In this document: one piece after another, positions 57,864 to 64,000 of the stretch
How the letters are laid out: each line of letters begins with the position of its first letter
How positions within the stretch are numbered: the first letter of the stretch is position 1
NCBI RefSeq assembly: GCF_003100395.1
Contig: NZ_CP029210.1
Location: 2,604,001-2,668,000, forward strand
DNA length: 64,000 bases
From: Aquabacterium olei
GTDB taxonomy: Bacteria; Pseudomonadota; Gammaproteobacteria; Burkholderiales; Burkholderiaceae_C
Direction: 5' to 3'
The notes under the pieces: generated by a model
The model's database searches: none
What the model was told of the DNA's origin: nothing
What the model saw: the letters and a program-made list of their open reading frames with translations, nothing else
Made by a program: the position numbers and the translations under genes

Positions 57864-59288
57864 ATGAAGCGCGCTCTTCTGCGTTCAGGCTTTCTCGCAG
57901 CCCTGCTTCTGGTGGCTCACACCCTGAGCCTCTCGGCATCGGCCGAGCCAGCGGACGACCGCCCCGTTGCCACCCTCACCCCGGCCATGGGCGCCCCGGT
58001 CGCCACCTCGCGCGCGGCGCTGCTGGCGCGGCACGGCCACACCGAGCGGGAATGGTGGTTGAGCGGCCAGGCACGCGTCTACGACCGTGCCGGCGCCTGG
58101 GACGCCGATGGGCGCTGGGGCGTGGCGCCGCGCCCGGGCAGCGCCCGCCCCTATGCCACGCGTCTGCTGGTACGCCACCCGGCCGACGCGGCCCGCTTCA
58201 ACGGCATCGTGCTGGTGGAGTGGCTCAACACCACGCTGGGCTTCGACCTCGATGGCGGCTGGATCCTGACCCGCGACGAGCTGCTGCGCGAAGGTTATGC
58301 CTGGGTCGGCGTCAGCGTGCAGGCCGAGGCGCTGCCAGGCCTGCGCGCGCTGGGCGGCACGCGCTATGAGACCGTGAACCTGCCCGGCGACGCACACGCC
58401 TGGGATCTCTACGCCGACGCGGCCCACACCGTGCGCCGCCAGGCCACGCGCCTGCTGGAGCTGCCCGCCCCCCGGCCCGTCCGGCTGGTCGGACTGGGCT
58501 ACTCGCAGTCGGCCGTGTTCCTGACCACCTGGCTCAACGCTTTCGAGCCCGCACGCCGCCTGTTCGACGGCTTTCTGCTGCACGGCGCCGCACCGGCCGC
58601 CGGCCCGCTCCATGGCGACGACAGCCATGTCTACGCACCCCGCCTGCGCGCCGACCTGCCCGTGCCCGTCATGCAGGTGCAGACCGAGATGGAAGTGGCG
58701 GTGAGCTGGCCGCTTTCGCGCACGCCCGACACGCCCCGCGTGCGCTACTGGGAAGTGGCCGGCGCCGCCCACCTCGATGCTGACGTGCACGCACAGACCC
58801 ACGCCGTGGCCACACCCGCCTGGCGCGCCGATGAGCCCCGCTGCCTGAAGCCGCTCAACACCCTGCCGCTGCGCCATGCCGATGCCGCCGCCTTGCACGC
58901 CCTGCGTCGCTGGATGACCGAAGGCGTGCCCCCGCCCATCGTGCCGCGCATGGCCCGTGGCCACATCGGCTTTCTCACGCACGATGACGATGGCAACGTG
59001 GTCGGCGGCCTGCGCCTGCCGGAACTCGCGGTGCCGCTGGCGCAGTTCGGCACGTACGGCAACCTCCCCACCAGCTGGCCCAGCGTGCGCGGGCTGTACA
59101 CCTGCATCGCCGGTGGCAGCACCACACCGCTGTCGCTGCAGCGCCTGCAGCAACGCCACGGCAACCGCGACGCCTGGCTGCAGGCCTTGCAGCGCTCGGC
59201 CGACCCGTTGCGGGACGCCGGGCTGCTGCGCCCGGCCGACCACGCCGCTACGCTGGAGACAGCGCGCCGGACGGCCTGGCCCCGTTGA
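57864..59288 (+). CDS. Exported alpha/beta hydrolase-domain protein
   Basis: A 474-residue secreted protein. Signal peptide MKRALLRSGFLAALLL...SASA. The nucleophile elbow GLGYSQSA (Ser ~214) sits after an alpha/beta hydrolase start (NGIVLVEWLNTTLGFDLDGGW), and a possible catalytic His is in AGAAHLDAD. The family is a large alpha/beta hydrolase domain of unknown substrate, seen in exported esterase-like proteins. The ATG at 57864 is 8 bases after the permease stop, so it is probably in the exporter operon. Its last 41 bases overlap the convergent BAHD gene. Confidence 0.82.
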   Translation: MKRALLRSGFLAALLLVAHTLSLSASAEPADDRPVATLTPAMGAPVATSRAALLARHGHTEREWWLSGQARVYDRAGAWDADGRWGVAPRPGSARPYATRLLVRHPADAARFNGIVLVEWLNTTLGFDLDGGWILTRDELLREGYAWVGVSVQAEALPGLRALGGTRYETVNLPGDAHAWDLYADAAHTVRRQATRLLELPAPRPVRLVGLGYSQSAVFLTTWLNAFEPARRLFDGFLLHGAAPAAGPLHGDDSHVYAPRLRADLPVPVMQVQTEMEVAVSWPLSRTPDTPRVRYWEVAGAAHLDADVHAQTHAVATPAWRADEPRCLKPLNTLPLRHADAAALHALRRWMTEGVPPPIVPRMARGHIGFLTHDDDGNVVGGLRLPELAVPLAQFGTYGNLPTSWPSVRGLYTCIAGGSTTPLSLQRLQQRHGNRDAWLQALQRSADPLRDAGLLRPADHAATLETARRTAWPR

Positions 59289-60621
59289 GTCCGGCTGGCG
59301 GCTCGGGCACCGCGCCCTGGGCGGCAATGGCACGGCGCACGGCCTCGATCTCGGCAGGGCGGGCACTGAGGTGCAGGTCCAGCCCGCCATCTTCTTCCGG
59401 CGTCGACACCACCATCAGCATGCGGAAGGCCACGCCGCAGATGTCGTACCAGGCCGGGCCGCCCTGGCCCAGGTCGATGCGGTACATGGGGAAGTTGACG
59501 CAGTTGTTGAGAATGAAGCCGGCGCGCAGCGTCTCGCCTGCCGGCCGCATGAACAGGCGCCACACCGACTTCTGCGCCCGGTGGTGATCCAGCAGCGCCA
59601 GCAGGTCGAACAGCGCGTCGTGGGCCACTTGGGCCGCCGTGGGCCGGCATCGCAGGGCCAGTTCAGGCAGGCTCAGCGTCGCCACCTCCTGGGTCGTGCT
59701 GCGCCCTTCGCCGTAGCCCAGCGCATTGCCGAAGTAATCGCGCGGGATGCGGAGGCGCCGTCTTGCGCGCAGATCGAGCACGACCCCCACGCTGCGTTCA
59801 TGCTGGGGCGGCATCAGCGGTGAAAGCTGTTGAAGGCAGAAGGCCGCCACCAGGTCGCTCGAACTGACACCCGCCGTGGCATCGCCCGCCGCACGGGCTT
59901 CGTCCTTCCAACGGTGCACCAGCGAGGCCGGCACACGCAGCACCGCCTTGCGCAACTGCAAGGCCTGCCAGCCCAGGCGAGCGAACAGGCCGATGCGCTC
60001 GGGCATGCTCGGGTCGTACAGCAGCCCCGCTTCCTGCGGCACCGGCCGATCGGCCACGATGTCCGTCAGAACCTTCCGATCGAACGCACGCAGGGGCACA
60101 GCCTCTCCGCGGCACGCGGCAGACCAGTCGCTCATGAACTGCCAGAAGCTGATGCCGTCGAACACCGAGTGCGTGCCGTAGCACGACAGCACGATGCCGC
60201 CATCCTCGAAGCGCCAGACATCGACCTGCAGCAGGGGCACATCGCGCCCCACGATGCGCCAGGGCAGAAACGGCTTGAAGTAGCGGCGCAGGTCGCGGCC
60301 CATCGGGCGGTCGATGCCGTAGGCAGGCAGCGGCCCGGCACAGGCATGCACACGAAAATCGATGCCCGCATCGTTGCAGTCGATGAAGGAATGGCCGTCG
60401 CTGCCCTTGCGAAGCCGACCCGTGATGACCGGATAGCCGCGCAGCACCTCGCGCAGGGCCCGCTCGGCCCGCACGATGTCGAAGCCCTGCGGATAGACCA
60501 GCATGACCGGGATGCCGACGTGCCCGTTGAACAGGTCGGATCCGGTCAGGCGCTGTGGCGGCGCCTGGGTGCCGGCCTGCAGTCGAACATGGCGCAAGAG
60601 GGACGACGAGAACCGGGCCAT
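59248..60621 (-). CDS. BAHD-type acyltransferase
   Basis: A 457-residue acyltransferase of the BAHD class, CoA-dependent O/N-acyltransferases best known from plants and fungi. The catalytic HxxxDG is THSVFDG (H151, D155). A second family element is the VxDxRxR...YFGNA pattern (VVLDLRARRRLRIPRDYFGNA, ~280-300, quoted in part). The structural DFGWG-like motif is DLGQG (383-387). Each motif sits in the expected half of the protein. There is no signal peptide or membrane helix. It follows the ICMT-like gene by 12 bases. Acyl donor and acceptor are unknown. Confidence 0.82.
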   Translation of the reverse strand: MARFSSSLLRHVRLQAGTQAPPQRLTGSDLFNGHVGIPVMLVYPQGFDIVRAERALREVLRGYPVITGRLRKGSDGHSFIDCNDAGIDFRVHACAGPLPAYGIDRPMGRDLRRYFKPFLPWRIVGRDVPLLQVDVWRFEDGGIVLSCYGTHSVFDGISFWQFMSDWSAACRGEAVPLRAFDRKVLTDIVADRPVPQEAGLLYDPSMPERIGLFARLGWQALQLRKAVLRVPASLVHRWKDEARAAGDATAGVSSSDLVAAFCLQQLSPLMPPQHERSVGVVLDLRARRRLRIPRDYFGNALGYGEGRSTTQEVATLSLPELALRCRPTAAQVAHDALFDLLALLDHHRAQKSVWRLFMRPAGETLRAGFILNNCVNFPMYRIDLGQGGPAWYDICGVAFRMLMVVSTPEEDGGLDLHLSARPAEIEAVRRAIAAQGAVPEPPAGLNGARPSGALSPA

Positions 60622-60633
60622 GCTTCCACTCCC

Positions 60634-61236
60634 TCAATAGACAAAGGGGATGAGACGCTTGCGGGTCTGCTTGAAGCGGCGATAGCTGTCGCCCAGCGCG
60701 GCTTCCAGCGCGGCCTCTTCGACATGGATGCGGTAGAGGTAGATCGCCCACGAGCCGAGCAGCATCACGCCGAGGCTGAGCAGGTTGCCCAGCATCAGGC
60801 CGAAGCCGCCCAGGGTCATCAGCGCGCCCAGGTAGGAAGGGTGGCGCAGGTAGCGGTACGCCCCCACATCGACCACCTGGTGATCGGACTGCACCGTGAC
60901 CGTGTGGGTGAAGAAGCGACCCAGCGCCGCCCAGCAATGCATGCGCAACAGCATGCCGGCCACGATGACGGCCACGCCACCGTAATAGGCCATCAGCCGT
61001 CCCTCATCGTGAAGCACCGTGGGCGCGTGCCAGGCCGCCAGCACGGCCAGCACCTGGAGCGCCGAGGCCCCGACCGAGATCACCAGGCCCGAATAGCGGT
61101 CGTCGCCATCGTGCCCGCCCGAGAAGGCCTTCTTGCGCTGCAGCTGACGCCACTCCATCGTCAGGGCCCAGGCCATGACGGTCCAGATGAGCAGGCCTTC
61201 CGGCCACACGAAGATCAGGGGGCGAAGGGAATCCAT
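60634..61236 (-). CDS. Isoprenylcysteine carboxyl methyltransferase-like membrane protein
   Basis: A 200-residue membrane protein with about five hydrophobic segments and the ICMT/PEMT signature: GAYRYLRHPSYLGALM followed by EEAALEAALGDSYRRFKQTRKRLIPFVY, with the S-adenosylmethionine-binding RHP and EE residues. Bacterial members methylate small lipids or unknown acceptors rather than prenylated proteins. It is cotranscribed upstream of the BAHD gene, so the two may act on one metabolite. Confidence 0.85.
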   Translation of the reverse strand: MDSLRPLIFVWPEGLLIWTVMAWALTMEWRQLQRKKAFSGGHDGDDRYSGLVISVGASALQVLAVLAAWHAPTVLHDEGRLMAYYGGVAVIVAGMLLRMHCWAALGRFFTHTVTVQSDHQVVDVGAYRYLRHPSYLGALMTLGGFGLMLGNLLSLGVMLLGSWAIYLYRIHVEEAALEAALGDSYRRFKQTRKRLIPFVY

Positions 61237-61377
61237 GGCTGCTCGCTACGTGTTGAATGCTGAGCAGATTGTGGTGGGCGCCTTTGCGCAGCCTGCCAAG
61301 TGCTTTCCCCTGCTGGGCTCCCGCATCCGTGGGGTGCCGGCACACCGCACGACAAGGGCGTGTGCGGCCAGAAACGA

Positions 61378-61430
61378 CCACGCCCGCGTGCAAGCGGGCG
61401 TGGTGAAACGTACGCCGCGCCAAGGCGCGG
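61378..61430. other. Tandem hairpins downstream of the redoxin gene
   Basis: Two perfect inverted repeats follow each other: CCACGCCCGC / GCGGGCGTGG (61378-61403, loop GTGCAA) and CCGCGCC / GGCGCGG (61415-61430, loop AA). A weaker CCGCAC / GTGCGG pair (61345-61367) lies beside them. They begin 10 bases beyond the redoxin stop on the minus strand. No T run follows, so they may be a Rho-dependent or transcript-protecting 3' end. Confidence 0.45.
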
Positions 61431-61439
61431 TGACGTGCT

Positions 61440-62033
61440 TCAGGTGGCGCTCTGGATCAGCCCGCGCTCGGCCGCCTCCTGCGGTTCACGCCACTTGATG
61501 CTGCAGCCGATGCTCGCCTCCTGCTCCCCCGGTCCGTAGCCCAGGTGCGCGACAAGCCGCATGGCATCGAACAGTTCACGCGGCGTGTCCTCCTCCACCG
61601 GCTCATTACGGCCGGCATCCAGACGGCCGCGGTACTGCAGTCGCATCTCCGCATCGAAACCGAAGAAATCGGGCGTGCAGACGGCCCCATACGCGCGGGC
61701 CACCGCTTGCGTCTCGTCATGCAGGTAATGGAACGGCAGATCCCACGCCTTGGCCTGCTGCTTCATCGCGGCGAAGCTGTCCTCGGGGTAGGCGTCGGCA
61801 TCGTTCGGGTTGATGGCAATCACGTTCACGCCGATGGTGGCCAGTTCGCGGGCGTCGCGAATCAGGCGCGGCATCATGGCCTGCACGTACGGGCAATGGT
61901 TGCAGATGAAGGCCACCACGGTGCCGCGGCGTCCCATCAACTGCTTCAACGAGTGGTAATGGCTGTCCACGCCCAGCAGGCGGAACGGGGCGGCAGGCCA
62001 GCCGATGTCGGCAATCGGAGTGGTCAGGGCCAT
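61440..62033 (-). CDS. Thioredoxin-like AhpC/TSA-family redoxin
   Basis: About 197 residues with a thioredoxin fold. The active site is VVAFICNHCPYVQAMMPRL (CxxC-like CNHC). AYGAVCTPDFFGFDAEMRLQYRGRLD gives the cis-Pro region and following strand. These redoxins (often annotated thioredoxin family) reduce or isomerise thiols; the partner is unknown. Start: the second ATG (62031-62033) has AAGGA at better spacing than the first (62039). It lies alone between prkB and the ICMT-like gene on the same strand, with 218 and 203-base gaps. Confidence 0.9.
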   Translation of the reverse strand: MALTTPIADIGWPAAPFRLLGVDSHYHSLKQLMGRRGTVVAFICNHCPYVQAMMPRLIRDARELATIGVNVIAINPNDADAYPEDSFAAMKQQAKAWDLPFHYLHDETQAVARAYGAVCTPDFFGFDAEMRLQYRGRLDAGRNEPVEEDTPRELFDAMRLVAHLGYGPGEQEASIGCSIKWREPQEAAERGLIQSAT

Positions 62034-62251
62034 GGTCATTTCCTTTCAGACGAGGTACTGCAAGGGAACACGGACGCGGGAGACAAGGCGGCACGATGGG
62101 CCTCGGCCTCGTGCTGCACGCGCCCTCCCGGGCGGGCACGCAGGGCCTTCGTCGGCTGCGCTTTCCGTGATGGAATCACACCCTTTCGGTGAACGCAAGC
62201 CCCGCTTCGTAACAGGGCGGGCGGGGGTGGGTGACACACGATTGACACGCC

Positions 62252-63136
62252 TCAGTACCCCGCCAGCGCTCGCTGGCGCCGCTCCATCATGCGCCAGATG
62301 AAGGGGGTGAAGATGAGCTGCATGGCCAGCGCCATCTTGCCGCCCGGCACCACGATCGTGTTGGCGCGCGACATGAAGGAGTCGTTGATCATGTTGAGCA
62401 GATACGGGAAGTCGATGCCCTTCGGGTTGGCAAACCGGATCACGCAGAGGCTCTCGTCGGCGGTGGGAATGTCGCGTGCGATGAAGGGGTTGGAGGTGTC
62501 CACCACGGGCACACGCTGGAAGTTCACGTGCGTGTGCGTGAACTGTGGGCAGATGTAGTTCACATAGTCCGGCATGCGGCGCAGGATGGTGTCGGTCACG
62601 GCCTCGGCCGAGTAACCGCGCACATGCTTGTCGCGCCACAGCTTCTGGATCCACTCGAGGTTGATCACCGGCACCACGCCGATCAGCAGGTCGGGGTAGC
62701 GCGCGATGTTCACCTCGGGCGTGACCACGGCGCCATGCAGGCCTTCATAGAACAGCAGGTCGGTGCCGGGCTGCAGGTCCTCCCACGGCGTGAAGGTGCC
62801 GGGCTCCTGCCCGTAGGGCGCGGCCTCCACGGGGTCGTGCAGATAGTGGCGCGTCTTGCCCGAGCCGGTTTCGGAATAGCTCCGAAACAGCTGCTCCAGC
62901 TCTGCAAACAGATTGGTCTCCGGGCCGAAGTGGCTGAAGTGCCCGTTGCCCGAGCCCTCGGCTTCGGCCTGGCGTGCGCGCATTTCGCTGCGGTCGAAGC
63001 GATGAAAGCTGTCGCCTTCGATGAGCGCGGCCTTCACGCCCTCGCGGCGGAAGATGGCTTCGAACGTGCGCGTCACCGAGGTGGTGCCGGCACCCGAGGA
63101 GCCGGTGATGGCAATGATGGGATGTCGTTCGGACAT
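62252..63136 (-). CDS. prkB: Phosphoribulokinase
   Basis: A 294-residue proteobacterial phosphoribulokinase (CbbP type): ATP plus ribulose-5-phosphate to ribulose-1,5-bisphosphate, the Calvin-cycle acceptor. P-loop GSSGAGTTS (12-20), EGDSFHRFDRSEMRARQAEA, FYEGLHGAVVTPEVN, and C-terminal GGKMALAMQLIFTPFIW. It follows fbp by 10 bases on the minus strand, as in cbb operons. It implies a Rubisco elsewhere in the genome; none is in the window. Confidence 0.95.
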   Translation of the reverse strand: MSERHPIIAITGSSGAGTTSVTRTFEAIFRREGVKAALIEGDSFHRFDRSEMRARQAEAEGSGNGHFSHFGPETNLFAELEQLFRSYSETGSGKTRHYLHDPVEAAPYGQEPGTFTPWEDLQPGTDLLFYEGLHGAVVTPEVNIARYPDLLIGVVPVINLEWIQKLWRDKHVRGYSAEAVTDTILRRMPDYVNYICPQFTHTHVNFQRVPVVDTSNPFIARDIPTADESLCVIRFANPKGIDFPYLLNMINDSFMSRANTIVVPGGKMALAMQLIFTPFIWRMMERRQRALAGY

Positions 63137-63146
63137 GAAGGGCCTT

Positions 63147-64000
63147 TCAGTCGCGGAACAGGCTGCGCTCGGTGAACAGCGGGTTCAGGTCGCTGCGGCT
63201 GACCGGCTCGTGGTGATAGCGCTCGATGCGCTCCACCTCGGCGCGCGAGCCGAACACCAGCCCGATGCGCTGGTGCAGCGCCGTGGGCCGCACGCCCAGC
63301 AGAGGATGCCGCCCGGTCGACGCCCGCCCACCGGCCTGCTCGATGATGAAACCGATGGGGTTGGCCTCGTACAGCAGCCGAAGGCGCCCGGGGCGGCTGG
63401 CATCGCGCGTGTCACGCGGGTAGAGAAAGACGCCGCCCCGCATGAGGATGCGGTGGGCTTCGGCCACCATCGATGCGATCCAACGCATGTTGAAGTCCGA
63501 GCCGCGCGCGCCCGCCGCCCCGGCCAGGCACTCGTCCACATAGCGCTTGACGGGTGGCTCCCAGAAACGGCTGTTGGACGCGTTGATGGCGAACTCGCGC
63601 GTGTGCTCAGGCACCTGCAACTGCGGGTGCGTGAGCATGAATTCGCCCAGGTTGGGATCGAGCGTGAATCCCACCACCCCGTTGCCCACACTCAGGATGA
63701 ACATGGTGCTCGGGCCGTAGAGCGCATAGCCCGCGGCCACCTGTGCGGCGCCGGGTTGCAGGAAGTCGGCCTCGTCCACATCGCGCTCGCCGGCCGTCAC
63801 GCCCGCCGGCGCGCGCAGGATGGAGAAGATGCTGCCCACCGTGAGATTGACGTCGATGTTGCTGGAGCCATCAAGCGGATCGAACACCAGCAGGTACTTG
63901 CCACGCGGCCAGGCCTGCGGGATCTGATAGGGCTCGGCCATCTCTTCGGAGGCCATGCCGGCCAGGTGCCCGGCCCACTCGGTGCGGCGCAGAAAGACCT
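63147..64000 (-). CDS. fbp: Fructose-1,6-bisphosphatase, class I (5' end outside window)
   Basis: The C-terminal ~285 residues of a class I fructose-bisphosphatase. The metal-binding signature [17 protein letters not shown], the [16 protein letters not shown] stretch and the active-site [12 protein letters not shown] are present. The reading frame is open through the right edge (upstream residues include [14 protein letters not shown]), so the start lies beyond it. It hydrolyses fructose-1,6-bisphosphate for gluconeogenesis and the Calvin cycle. The tight link to prkB suggests a cbb role. Confidence 0.95.
   Translation of the reverse strand, partial: VFLRRTEWAGHLAGMASEEMAEPYQIPQAWPRGKYLLVFDPLDGSSNIDVNLTVGSIFSILRAPAGVTAGERDVDEADFLQPGAAQVAAGYALYGPSTMFILSVGNGVVGFTLDPNLGEFMLTHPQLQVPEHTREFAINASNSRFWEPPVKRYVDECLAGAAGARGSDFNMRWIASMVAEAHRILMRGGVFLYPRDTRDASRPGRLRLLYEANPIGFIIEQAGGRASTGRHPLLGVRPTALHQRIGLVFGSRAEVERIERYHHEPVSRSDLNPLFTERSLFRD

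Overview
The window is high-GC, gene-dense, vertically inherited-looking chromosome from a Burkholderiales betaproteobacterium. The gene content fits the Comamonadaceae / Sphaerotilaceae side (Leptothrix, Rubrivivax, Aquabacterium-like): PutA with a divergent Lrp regulator, pepA-holC back to back with lptFG, a CysB-type regulator beside a small CbiX chelatase, zwf-pgl-glk facing edd-eda, a PEP-CTERM protein, and Calvin-cycle prkB/fbp. This placement is inference from gene families and gene order. No insertion sequence, prophage, CRISPR array or integron was seen. No gap without a gene exceeds about 275 bases; the largest are 53233-53503, 15010-15242, 18420-18641 and 34049-34267.

Layout. 1-3.1 kb: proline catabolism (putA, cut by the left edge) and its Lrp-type regulator. 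3.2-9.4 kb: tRNA-Ser, an orphan branched-chain amino-acid type binding protein, the DNA polymerase III chi subunit, leucyl aminopeptidase and the LPS exporter permeases LptF/LptG. 9.4-20 kb: sirohydrochlorin chelatase and CysB (sulfur assimilation), a FimV-like protein, a PaaG-like crotonase, tRNA-Arg, a copper-chaperone-like protein, a PEP-CTERM protein, an Aer-like aerotaxis receptor behind an Anr/FNR box, a phasin-like protein, CsbD and tRNA-Pro. 20-27.8 kb: HrpA helicase, a membrane diguanylate cyclase, ArgA, YggX and an unknown membrane protein.

27.8-42 kb holds the most unusual functional block: two sets of circularly permuted ATP-grasp plus alpha-E proteins (one split, one fused), a transglutaminase-like protein and a 1171-residue transglutaminase/DUF2126 protein. 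An RND efflux pump on the other strand splits the block. These families are known to co-occur and are predicted to make or modify peptides, but no product is known to me. 42-45.2 kb is a fatty-acid desaturation module (TetR of FabR/DesT type, ferredoxin reductase, desaturase). 45.2-53.2 kb is the Entner-Doudoroff set zwf-pgl-glk / edd-eda with a HexR-type operator between the two divergent operons, closed by a glucokinase-HexR fusion whose kinase part has lost its phosphate-binding motifs but kept the glucose-binding ones. 53.5-59.3 kb is a MacA/LolD/FtsX-type exporter with a secreted alpha/beta hydrolase. 59.2-61.2 kb is a BAHD-type acyltransferase with an isoprenylcysteine-methyltransferase-like membrane enzyme. 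The right end carries a redoxin and the prkB-fbp pair (fbp cut by the right edge).
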